From Candidatus Krumholzibacteriia bacterium (lineage in GTDB: Bacteria; Krumholzibacteriota; Krumholzibacteriia; LZORAL124-64-63), in the NCBI GenBank assembly GCA_027056825.1, contig JALUJS010000689.1, positions 1 to 6,348 of the forward strand: a stretch of DNA of 6,348 nt. The letters run 5' to 3'. Numbering within the stretch: the first letter of the stretch is position 1; every line of letters starts with the position of its first letter. Below the pieces are notes generated by a model. The model did not search any database, was not told the DNA's origin, and saw only the letters and a list, made by a program, of their open reading frames with translations. Position numbers and translations under genes: made by a program. Positions 1 through 6,348 of this stretch are shown one piece after another.

Positions 1-553
1 CCGCGCTGTCGACGCCGGCGTGCCTGACCACGTTGAGCAGCACCTCCTGGGCCGACCGGAACACCATGACCCTCTGCTCGTCCCGCAGGGTCTGCGCAAC
101 CCCGGTCCGGCGGAAGTCCACCCGCAGTCCGCGCTTGTCGAGCATGCGCTCGGCCAGCCAGTCCAGGGCGTCCTCCAGCCCCAGTTCGAAAAGCACCGGC
201 GGGCTGATGGTGCCGGTCAAGTCGCGGGTGTAGGCGATGGTCCGGGTCAGCAGGCTCATCATCTGGTCGATCTCGGCGTCAAGCCCCGAAAAAACCGCGT
301 TGCCCCGGAACTCGGCCAGGCGGTTCTTGATGACGGCCAACGCCTGTCCCACATGATCGTGCAGATCCGAGGCGATGGCGCGGCGTTCCCGGGCCTCGGC
401 CAGGCACAGTTGCAACGCCAGCTCACGCAGGCGGGCGCGGTGCTCCTCGAGCCGGCGGCGCGTCTCGCGGTGGGCGGCTTGTTCCCGGGCCAGCTGGTCC
501 TCGAGGGCCTGGATGTGCCGTCTGTTTTCGTCCCTTGTCCCGTCCACAACCAT
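1..553 (-). CDS. Sensor-less HisKA_3 (NarL-partner type) histidine kinase, N-terminal part; C-terminus cut by window edge
   Basis: Cytoplasmic histidine kinase of a two-component system; its response regulator, probably NarL/FixJ type by family habit, is not in the window. From the ATG at 553 there are 184 visible residues. Residues 10-58 are charged and Arg/Glu-rich and look like a coiled coil. The H-box follows: RRAIASDLHDHVGQ, with phosphoacceptor His65. Asp66 and Gln70 form the DxxxQ phosphatase motif known in NarX-type kinases, so kinase plus phosphatase activity is inferred. The second dimerisation helix follows, then the start of the HATPase domain with an N-box (QEVLLNVVRHA, Asn174) just before the cut. 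No transmembrane segment, PAS or GAF domain precedes the coiled coil. An in-frame TGA at 637-635 limits upstream extension: the only other starts are ATG 598 and GTG 580. ATG 598 lies inside a good -10-like hexamer, so 553 is preferred, although its Shine-Dalgarno is poor. The family call is secure; the exact start is uncertain. Confidence 0.88.
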   Translation of the reverse strand, partial: MVVDGTRDENRRHIQALEDQLAREQAAHRETRRRLEEHRARLRELALQLCLAEARERRAIASDLHDHVGQALAVIKNRLAEFRGNAVFSGLDAEIDQMMSLLTRTIAYTRDLTGTISPPVLFELGLEDALDWLAERMLDKRGLRVDFRRTGVAQTLRDEQRVMVFRSAQEVLLNVVRHAGVDSA

Positions 554-593
554 TCCAATCCGTGATCGCCTGCTTTTCACGTCGCGCCCGGCG

Positions 594-623
594 ATCATAA
601 CCCAAGCCCGGCACCAACCCCAA
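594..623 (-). promoter_or_regulatory. Candidate sigma70-like promoter for the histidine kinase
   Basis: Read on the minus strand, TTGGGG (623-618) is followed after 18 bp by TATGAT (599-594). The -10 has one mismatch to TATAAT; the -35 keeps only the TTG. Transcription would begin near 587, leaving roughly 34 bases of leader before the ATG at 553. The alternative ATG at 598 lies within the -10 itself and would not be transcribed from this promoter. The assignment rests on consensus matching alone, and the housekeeping sigma preference of this organism is unknown. Confidence 0.3.
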
Positions 624-689
624 CCATGGCATTTTCACTACCCTGATGGTACGCTCCGCGTCGATCCCCCGCGACCGGACCCCCAACCC

Positions 690-693
690 GGAG
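690..693 (+). promoter_or_regulatory. Shine-Dalgarno that fixes the GTG start of the first operon gene
   Basis: GGAG is followed by 8 bases and then GTG at 702. The reading frame is open far upstream, so the start needs deciding. No in-frame ATG lies close by, and the GTG is followed at once by a signal peptide. Together these select GTG 702. Confidence 0.75.
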
Positions 694-701
694 AACCTGC
701 C

Positions 702-2765
702 GTGCGCGCTATTTTCCGTATCCTCCCCCTGCTGTTGATCACCCTCGGGACCGCTGCGGCCACGGCCGCCCCCGAACTGCCTCCCGGCGACAAACCCGCC
801 CCGACGCCCCTGTCGCGCGTAGCCGACGCCGGAACGTCCGCCGACCATGACGGCGCCGATGCGGTCGTCGTCCTGGACAAGGCCGTCAACAAGGTCAAGC
901 CCAGCGGCGTGACCTATGTGAACCACTACCGGCTGCTGAAGGTGCTGACGGAACAGGGCTGCCGCGACCAATCGGTGCTCAGCTGGCACTACGATCCGCA
1001 GAGCAGCAAGGTCGAGGTGCGCAAGGTCACCCTGATCCGCGACGGGAAATACATCCCGGTGGACATCTCCGGGATCCACGACCTGCCCGCCCCCCAGTCC
1101 ATGATCTACTGGCGGGACCGCGTCAAGACCCTGCAGCTGCCGCGGCTCCAGGTAGGCGACGGCATCGAGGTGATCACCTTCCGCAAGGGCTTCACCTACG
1201 CGCTGCTGGACCGGAAGCAGGGCGGACCGGCGCCCGGCGGCGGCGGTCCCGCCCCCGAGGCCTACGAGGACACCGAGGAAGAGGACGCGCGCTACATCCC
1301 CCCCATGCCCGGCGAGTACTTCGACATCGTGCTGTTCCCTGAGGACCTGCCGGTGATCGAGAAGCGTTACGAGCTGCAGCTGCCGTCGGACAAGAAGCTG
1401 CAATCGCAGATCTACAACGGGGCCCTGTACGCGAGCACGGGCTACAGCGCCGATCGCAACACCTACACCTGGTGGGGCCTGGATCTGCCGGCCCTCGTCC
1501 ACGAGCCGCACCAGCCGGACGCCAGCGATTTCGCGCCCAAGGTGGTCATGACCACGGTGGAGAGCTGGCAGGCCAAGAGCCGTTGGTTCTTCGACGTGAA
1601 CCGGAACCAGTTCGAGGTCACGCCGGAGATCCGCGCCAAGGTGCAGGAGATCCTGGCAGCCGCCGGCGCCGAGGACGGCACGGACGAGGAGAAGGCCCGC
1701 GTGCTGGTGCACTGGGTGGCCCAGAACATCCGCTACTCGGGCCAGACCATGGGCCAGGGCGAGGGGTTCACCCTGCATCCGGGCAACATGATCTTCGCGC
1801 AGCGCAGCGGCGTGTGCAAGGACATCGCCGGCATGCTGATCACCATGATGCGCGGCGCCGGGCTGGATTCGTACGCGGCCATGACCATGGCCGGCAGCCG
1901 CATCGATGCGGTGCCCGCCGACCAGTTCAACCACTGCGTGACGGCCCTGCGCCTGCCCGACGGCTCTTACCGCATGTACGATCCCACCTGGGTACCCTAC
2001 AACAACGACATCTGGTCGCTGCTGGAGACCGAGCAACAGTACCTGGTCGGCAGCCCCCGGGGCGAGAACCTGGCGACCATTCCCTACAGCCCGGCGAGCG
2101 CGTCGCCGCTGCAGGCGGTGCACCAGGCCGTGCTCGACGGAAACGGGACCCTGCGCGGAACCCTGCGCCTGGACGGCACCGGGGCCATGGACGGACGCCT
2201 GCGCCGGCTGGTCAGCGGCGTGCGCCGCGCCGAACTGGCCGACCGCTGCGCGCGCCTGCTGGCTCCGGTCAGCGCGCGCGTGGAGATCACCGCGGTGGAC
2301 GCCCGCGACCCGGCCGATTTTTCCGGCGACATGTGGCTGAAGATCACCTACCGCATCCCGCGGTTCTCCGACCCGGCCTCCGGTGTTCTGGCCTTCGCCA
2401 GCCCGCTGCACCAGGTCCTGCTGCACGAACACAACCTGCTGGGCACCGCCGGCGAGAAGTGGACCAAGGAGCGCAAGACGGACATGCTGCTGTGGTACAC
2501 CCGGCAGATTCGCGGCCAAGAGACCATCAAGCTGCCGCGCGGGTTCGAGCTGGCCGGGGTCGTCAAGCCGGTGTCCGTGGACGAAACCTACGCCGGGTTC
2601 ACCGGCCAGGTGAAGCTGGACGGCCGCACCCTGCGGGTCTCCTCGACCACCGAAATCCGCCGCCGCCAGGTCCCCCCTGACGGATATCCCGGTTTCCGCG
2701 ACGCCATGGGCGAGGCGAAAGCGTTCTGCAACCGCACCATCAGGCTGAGCAAGGAGGGCAAGTGA
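702..2765 (+). CDS. Secreted DUF3857/transglutaminase-like protein with intact catalytic triad
   Basis: Predicted periplasmic or exported protein of 687 residues starting at GTG. Residues 1-23 are a signal peptide (basic start, hydrophobic core PLLLITLG, Ala-rich cleavage area TAAATAAP). A DUF3857 beta-domain covers about residues 55-285. It is interrupted at 174-196 by a Gly/Pro-rich then acidic segment that looks like a disordered loop. The transglutaminase-like core spans about 305-430 and keeps all three catalytic residues: Cys372 (SGVCKDIAGML), His411 (QFNHCVTAL) and Asp427 (MYDPTW). The rest, about 440-687, resembles the C-terminal beta-rich region usual in these proteins and ends in a YPGFRDAMGEAKAF helix. 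Members of this fold are cysteine proteases, transamidases or peptide-processing enzymes; the substrate here is unknown. The stop overlaps the next ATG by one base (TGATG), so the two genes are probably translationally coupled. The architecture is firm; cross-linking activity is not implied. Confidence 0.9.
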   Translation: MRAIFRILPLLLITLGTAAATAAPELPPGDKPAPTPLSRVADAGTSADHDGADAVVVLDKAVNKVKPSGVTYVNHYRLLKVLTEQGCRDQSVLSWHYDPQSSKVEVRKVTLIRDGKYIPVDISGIHDLPAPQSMIYWRDRVKTLQLPRLQVGDGIEVITFRKGFTYALLDRKQGGPAPGGGGPAPEAYEDTEEEDARYIPPMPGEYFDIVLFPEDLPVIEKRYELQLPSDKKLQSQIYNGALYASTGYSADRNTYTWWGLDLPALVHEPHQPDASDFAPKVVMTTVESWQAKSRWFFDVNRNQFEVTPEIRAKVQEILAAAGAEDGTDEEKARVLVHWVAQNIRYSGQTMGQGEGFTLHPGNMIFAQRSGVCKDIAGMLITMMRGAGLDSYAAMTMAGSRIDAVPADQFNHCVTALRLPDGSYRMYDPTWVPYNNDIWSLLETEQQYLVGSPRGENLATIPYSPASASPLQAVHQAVLDGNGTLRGTLRLDGTGAMDGRLRRLVSGVRRAELADRCARLLAPVSARVEITAVDARDPADFSGDMWLKITYRIPRFSDPASGVLAFASPLHQVLLHEHNLLGTAGEKWTKERKTDMLLWYTRQIRGQETIKLPRGFELAGVVKPVSVDETYAGFTGQVKLDGRTLRVSSTTEIRRRQVPPDGYPGFRDAMGEAKAFCNRTIRLSKEGK
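2751..2757 (+). promoter_or_regulatory. Strong Shine-Dalgarno deciding the second gene's start
   Basis: AAGGAGG lies inside the last codons of the preceding gene. Counting from its end, the ATG at 2765 is 7 bases away and the in-frame GTG at 2762 only 4. ATG 2765 is therefore the better start. Confidence 0.75.
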
Positions 2766-4723
2766 TGAAGAACTTGAAGATGACGACCCTCCTGGCTGTG
2801 ATGCTGTGCGCGGCAGCCGCGGTGGCGGCGGGTGCCGCGGGAGCGGCGACGGCCGCGACGGCCGCACCCATGGGAACCTCGGCCGGCTTCGACCTGGACG
2901 CCCTGTGGGCCCAGGCGCAAAAGACCTACGACACCACGGCGCTGGACGCCGTGGTGCTGCTGGAGGACCGCGAGGTCTCTTTGTCTGCAGGCGGTGATCT
3001 GGCAACTACCGTGCACCGCGTGGTGTGGATCAACTCCGCCGTGGCCATCCGCGCCTACGCCGATCTGCGAGTGCCCTGGAACTCGGCCACCTCCAGCTTC
3101 GATGTGGAGGTTTTGCGCACCTGGCGCGACGGCCGGTGGTGGCCGGACGCCGAGGCCATCAGCGAGACCGCCGTGGTCGAGACCCTGCCCTACGCCGTGG
3201 ATCATGCCGACGACTACACCAGGCTGCGCGAGACCATGCTGCTGCACGACGGCATCGAGCTGCCGTGCATCATCGAGACCCGCTACACCATCACCCGCCA
3301 TGGCGCGCCCGCAGCCGCGGGCGTGTTCGTGTTCCCCCAGCGGGATCCGGCGGTGAAAGCCCGGCTGGCCGTGACCGTGCCCGCCGACGCGCCCTGGCAC
3401 GCCGAGGCGTTGAACGGGGCGCCTGGGCCCGCTGTGTCGGTGGACGGCGACCAGCGCCGGGCTGTCTGGGAAATGGCTCCGGCGGGGCAGCTGGGCTTAC
3501 CGGTGGCCGCCGAGCCCGCGGCGTATGAACCGGCTGCGGTGTATTCCACCTGGGAGAGCTGGACCGCCGTTGGCCAGACTTTCAGCGCGATGTTCGACGC
3601 CGCGGCCGTGCTCCAGGGCGCGGTGGCCGACTCGGTGGCCGCAGTTACCGCGCACCTGTCCGATCCGCTGGAGCAGGTGCAGGCCGCGCTGGATTTTGTC
3701 ACCGCATCCACGCGCCTGATCCACAGCGACTGGCGCCTGTGGGACGGCCCCCGGCCCGCGGCGCGCACCTGGGAGACGGCCTATGGACACGACCTGGACC
3801 GCGTGGCGCTGGCCGCGGCGGCGGTGCGCTCCCTGGCGGTGACGCCAGCCGGCGGCGGCTCGTCCTCGGTGAGCGCCGATCCGGTGTTCCTGGGTTCAAG
3901 AGGCACATATGTGCCATCGACCGAAGTCCCGCGCCTGGATGACTCCTGGAAGCTGGCCCTGGACATCGGCCTGCCCCAGGGGCAGCGGCTGCTATGGACA
4001 CCGGACGGAACGCTGCACGGCCCCGCCTGGGCTTACGGCAGACCCGCCTTCCTACCCCCAAGCGGCAGCCCGGTGTTCGCCGACAACACCGGCGTGGACA
4101 ACCTGCTGCGCTGCGATGTGACCGTCACGCCCGATGCGGACGAGGGCTGGACCTGGCGCGGCGCCGTGACCGCCGACGGCCTGTTCAGCTTCCACGGGCC
4201 GGTCTTCACCGGCCAGGAGCTATCCCGCGCCGCGGGCAGGCTGCTGGGCGAGCTGCTGCCCGAGATCGATCTGGACACCTGCAACCCGCGCGTGTTCACA
4301 CCGCTGAAGGTCACCGTGGCCTGCACCGGCGAGGTGACCGAACCGGACAAGACCGCGTCCGGCGAGATGGTATTGACGGTGGGCGATCCCGGCGACGGCG
4401 TGCTTGCGCGCCTGCCGGGTGACATCCACCTGTACCAGTCCGAGCGCCAGTCGGCTTTCCAGGTTCCGGCCATGCGGCAGGACATCACGGTGCAGATGCC
4501 TCTGGGCGATTACACCGTGGTCCGCCTGCCCCGGACCGTGACCGTGGACAACGCGGCCGGCCGCTTCGCCGTCTCGGCGCGCGTGGTGGACGAGCGATTG
4601 ATCTACAAGCGATCGGTGGAGATCACCGACGCGGGCTCCTGGGAGGAGCTGCGCGCCGTGCTGCTGGAGGCTGCTGACGGCCGCCACCGGGACATCGTCC
4701 TGCGACCTGGAGGTGAATCATGA
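2765..4723 (+). CDS. Secreted DUF3857/transglutaminase-like pseudoenzyme (triad lost)
   Basis: Predicted exported protein of 652 residues with the same layout as its upstream neighbour. The signal peptide is long and Ala-rich (basic MKNLK start, TTLLAVMLC core, Ala-rich to about residue 35). Cys15 is not a lipobox because Leu precedes it. A DUF3857-like region covers about 60-215, a transglutaminase-like region about 285-415, and a beta-rich C-terminal part about 430-652. In the core, the segment PRPAARTWETAYGHDLDRVAL lines up with the family's usual RPA...GDCKDxAxL stretch, placing Asp343 where the nucleophilic Cys belongs. The His position aligns with Trp395 (LDDSWKLAL) and the Asp position with Thr412 (LLWTPDG), preserving nearly the same spacing (17 against 16 in the neighbour). 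The alignment is by eye. The frame is intact, so this is a maintained non-catalytic protein rather than a decayed gene. A binding, scaffold or regulatory role beside the active neighbour is inferred. The gene overlaps the next start by four bases. Confidence 0.82.
   Translation: MKNLKMTTLLAVMLCAAAAVAAGAAGAATAATAAPMGTSAGFDLDALWAQAQKTYDTTALDAVVLLEDREVSLSAGGDLATTVHRVVWINSAVAIRAYADLRVPWNSATSSFDVEVLRTWRDGRWWPDAEAISETAVVETLPYAVDHADDYTRLRETMLLHDGIELPCIIETRYTITRHGAPAAAGVFVFPQRDPAVKARLAVTVPADAPWHAEALNGAPGPAVSVDGDQRRAVWEMAPAGQLGLPVAAEPAAYEPAAVYSTWESWTAVGQTFSAMFDAAAVLQGAVADSVAAVTAHLSDPLEQVQAALDFVTASTRLIHSDWRLWDGPRPAARTWETAYGHDLDRVALAAAAVRSLAVTPAGGGSSSVSADPVFLGSRGTYVPSTEVPRLDDSWKLALDIGLPQGQRLLWTPDGTLHGPAWAYGRPAFLPPSGSPVFADNTGVDNLLRCDVTVTPDADEGWTWRGAVTADGLFSFHGPVFTGQELSRAAGRLLGELLPEIDLDTCNPRVFTPLKVTVACTGEVTEPDKTASGEMVLTVGDPGDGVLARLPGDIHLYQSERQSAFQVPAMRQDITVQMPLGDYTVVRLPRTVTVDNAAGRFAVSARVVDERLIYKRSVEITDAGSWEELRAVLLEAADGRHRDIVLRPGGES
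4709..4713 (+). promoter_or_regulatory. Shine-Dalgarno of the amidase gene, inside the preceding gene
   Basis: GGAGG is followed by 6 bases and then ATG at 4720. That ATG shares the sequence ATGA with the TGA stop of the second gene, a classic arrangement for translational coupling. Confidence 0.75.
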
Positions 4724-6348
4724 AGCGCGCCTTGACCATCGTCGGGTGCCTGGCCCTGGCCCTGCTGCTGGGCGGCTGCGGCGAGGAGATCACCAGCGAC
4801 CAACCCCTGAACGACGCGGCCATCAAGGCCGCCCAGGCGGTTATCGGCCAGGACATGACCGCCGCCGAACGCAAGCAGATGCGCGGCGAACTGGAAGATG
4901 CCCGCGCGTCCTACGCCCAGCTGCGCGGCCTGCACCTGGTCAACGGCGAACGGCCCGCCCTGGTGTTCGATCCCCTGATGATCGCGCCCGACCTGAAGGC
5001 TGACCTCGGCGCGCGCGGAGTGGACCCCAAGTGGTCCCCGGCCCCGGCCCTGTCCCGACCCGCTGACCTGAACGACCTGGCCTTCTACACCGTGGGCCAG
5101 CTCGGCGCCCTGATCCGCACCCGGCAGGTCAGTTGCGAGGAGCTGACGCGGCTGTCCCTGGAACGCCTGCGCCGCTTCGACCCCGAACTGCACTGCGTCA
5201 TCACCCTGACCGAGGAGCGCGCCCTGGACCAGGCCCGCCGGCTGGACGCCATGCTGGCGCGCGGCGAGTACCTCGGCCCGCTGCACGGCATCCCCTACGG
5301 CGCCAAGGACCTGCTGGCGGTGCGCGGCTACCGAACGACCTGGGGCGCGGCCCCCTACCGCGACCAGGTGCTCGACGAGGACGCCGCGGTGATCCGCAAG
5401 CTGGACGCCGCCGGCGCGGTGCTGGTGGCCAAGCTCACCCTGGGCGCTTTGGCCATGGGCGATGTGTGGTTCGGCGGCAAGACGCGCAACCCCTGGAACA
5501 CCGAGCAGGGCAGCAGCGGCTCGTCCGCGGGTCCGGCGTCGGCGGTGTCGGCGGGGCTGGTGCCGTTCGCCATCGGGACCGAGACCTGGGGCTCCATCGT
5601 CTCGCCGAGCACGCGCTGCGGCGTGACCGGCCTGCGGCCCACCTTCGGGCGCGTGAGCAAGGCCGGCGCCATGGCCTTGAGCTGGACCATGGACAAGATC
5701 GGCCCCATCGCCCGCACGGTGGAGGACTGCGCCCTGGTGTTCGACGCCATCCGGGGCGCCGATCCCGCCGATCCTTCCACTGTGGACATGCCGTTCGGTT
5801 ACGACCCGGAGGTCGATGTGCGCAAGCTGCGCGTGGGCTATCTGAAGTCGGAGTTCGACGGTGACTATCCCTGGCACGACCTGCACGCCCAGGCCCTGGA
5901 GGACCTGCGCGAGAAGGTCGGCCTGGAGCTGGTTCCGGTGGCCCTGCCGGATTCGGCGGCACTGGGCTGCGATGTGTCCGCGCTGGCGATCATGCTCACG
6001 GCCGAGGCGGGCGCGGCGTTCCAGGAACTGGTGCTGACCGGCCGCGACGACGAGCTGGTCAACCAAGTGGACTGGGCCTGGCCCAACACCTTTCGTTCGG
6101 CGCAGTTCATCCCCGCGGTGGAGTACATCCAGGCCGCCCGCGCCCGCGTGCGCCTGATGCGCCTGATGAACGAGCTGTTCCGGCAGGTGGACGTGTACGT
6201 GACCCCGTCATGGCAGGGCGACAACCTGCTGATCACCAACCTGACCGGCCATCCCCAGGTGGTCGTGCCCTGCGGGTTCAAGAAGCCCAACTCCCCGCAC
6301 TCGATCAGCTTCGTGGGCGGGTTGTACAACGAGGCCGCGGTGCTGGAG
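4720..6348 (+). CDS. Lipoprotein amidase (amidase-signature family), C-terminus cut by window edge
   Basis: Hydrolase predicted to cleave amide bonds outside the cytoplasm, anchored by lipid. There are 543 visible residues and no stop. Comparison from memory suggests only a few tens of residues are missing. The N-terminus is a lipoprotein signal: MKRALT, a hydrophobic core, then LLGGC with lipidated Cys20. Residues 21-115 form a charged, partly helical extension before the catalytic domain. The amidase domain starts near 122 and shows the Ser-cisSer-Lys triad. Lys196 is in HGIPYGAKDLL, cis-Ser268 in GSSGSSAGPAS, and nucleophile Ser292 in GTETWGSIVSPS. An ungapped alignment from cis-Ser to nucleophile against FAAH and GatA supports this numbering. 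The text after Ser292 (CGVTGLRPTFGRVSKAGAM) is typical of the family. The sequence resembles a subgroup often auto-annotated as GatA-like amidase, but the lipobox and the absence of gatB/gatC beside it argue against a tRNA amidotransferase role. Substrate unknown. It is the third gene of the operon. Confidence 0.9.
   Translation, partial: MKRALTIVGCLALALLLGGCGEEITSDQPLNDAAIKAAQAVIGQDMTAAERKQMRGELEDARASYAQLRGLHLVNGERPALVFDPLMIAPDLKADLGARGVDPKWSPAPALSRPADLNDLAFYTVGQLGALIRTRQVSCEELTRLSLERLRRFDPELHCVITLTEERALDQARRLDAMLARGEYLGPLHGIPYGAKDLLAVRGYRTTWGAAPYRDQVLDEDAAVIRKLDAAGAVLVAKLTLGALAMGDVWFGGKTRNPWNTEQGSSGSSAGPASAVSAGLVPFAIGTETWGSIVSPSTRCGVTGLRPTFGRVSKAGAMALSWTMDKIGPIARTVEDCALVFDAIRGADPADPSTVDMPFGYDPEVDVRKLRVGYLKSEFDGDYPWHDLHAQALEDLREKVGLELVPVALPDSAALGCDVSALAIMLTAEAGAAFQELVLTGRDDELVNQVDWAWPNTFRSAQFIPAVEYIQAARARVRLMRLMNELFRQVDVYVTPSWQGDNLLITNLTGHPQVVVPCGFKKPNSPHSISFVGGLYNEAAVLE

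Larger units (their letters stand above)
554..701. other. Divergent intergenic region between the kinase and the operon
   Basis: This 148-bp stretch separates two diverging genes, so it should hold promoters for both. It is the only non-coding stretch of any size here. It contains several CCAAC-type words: a CCAACCCCAACC block at 614-625 and another CCCAACCC near 682-689. A candidate leftward promoter is listed separately. For the rightward operon only a weak possibility is visible: TTTTCA at 574-579, a 16-bp spacer and CATAAC at 596-601, overlapping the leftward -10. I see no terminator hairpin or riboswitch-like structure. Confidence 0.6.

Noticed and set aside
20..565. Plus-strand open frame of 181 codons at the left edge
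   Set aside because: The minus strand of the same bases encodes the H-box and N-box of a histidine kinase in one unbroken frame. The plus frame shows no domain.
375..701. Upstream extension of the first operon gene to the ATG at 375
   Set aside because: The extension would overlap the kinase gene head-on, is Arg/Ser-rich nonsense, and would bury the signal peptide. GTG 702 with GGAG 8 bases upstream is far better.
1472..2680. Plus-strand open frame of 402 codons in another frame inside the first gene
   Set aside because: It is Gly/Arg/Pro-rich and entirely within a well-supported gene; it is a frame shadow.
2762..2764. GTG as start of the second operon gene
   Set aside because: It is only 4 bases from the Shine-Dalgarno, while ATG at 2765 is 7 bases away and is the stronger codon.
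2807..2809. Cys15 of the second protein as a lipidation site
   Set aside because: The residue before it is Leu, not Gly, Ala or Ser, so it does not fit a lipobox. A plain signal peptide is more likely.
2846..2863. Tandem 9-base repeat GCGACGGCC in the second gene
   Set aside because: It encodes Ala-Thr-Ala repeats in an Ala-rich signal peptide. Two copies in such sequence are not notable.
423..3005. Very long minus-strand open frame of 860 codons opposite the first operon gene
   Set aside because: It lies antisense to a gene with clear domains and a catalytic triad. Its translation is His/Gly/Arg-rich low-complexity text with no recognisable domain, as expected for the opposite strand of a high-GC gene.
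4603..6066. Minus-strand open frame of 487 codons opposite the amidase
   Set aside because: Its composition is rich in Gly, Gln, His and Arg with no motif, and the opposite strand encodes a clear amidase. It is a high-GC shadow.
4720..6348. Identity as GatA, the tRNA amidotransferase subunit
   Set aside because: A lipoprotein signal, a long N-terminal extension and operon partners that are secreted proteins do not fit a cytosolic GatCAB subunit, although GatA shares the fold and motifs.

Overview
The window comes from a high-GC bacterium (about two thirds G+C by eye, with strong G/C preference at third codon positions) that has a secretory system and lipoprotein processing. I cannot name the species. 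From memory, secreted DUF3857/transglutaminase proteins and exported amidases of this subtype are common in Gemmatimonadota, Acidobacteriota and the deep-branching phyla near the FCB group. That placement is a guess from familiarity, not from a marker gene.

Layout. Bases 1-553 (minus strand) hold the N-terminal 184 residues of a NarL-partner type (HisKA_3) histidine kinase that runs off the left edge. A 148-bp divergent intergenic region (554-701) follows. Then three plus-strand genes are packed into one translationally coupled operon: a secreted DUF3857/transglutaminase-like protein with an intact Cys-His-Asp triad (702-2765), a secreted protein of the same architecture whose triad has been lost (2765-4723), and a lipoprotein amidase of the amidase-signature family that runs off the right edge (4720-6348+). 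The gene junctions overlap by 1 and 4 bases, and each downstream start has a strong Shine-Dalgarno sequence inside the preceding gene.

How they may fit together. All three operon products are predicted to leave the cytoplasm. Two belong to families that act on amide bonds (transglutaminase/protease-like and Ser-cisSer-Lys amidase), and the third looks like a non-catalytic partner of the first. An envelope-located amide- or peptide-processing module is a reasonable hypothesis, but no substrate can be read from the sequence. The divergent histidine kinase has almost no room for a sensor domain, and whether it controls the operon is unknown.

The main item for follow-up is the intact/degenerate transglutaminase pair coupled to a lipoprotein amidase. 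I see no RNA genes, CRISPR arrays, insertion sequences or convincing terminators.
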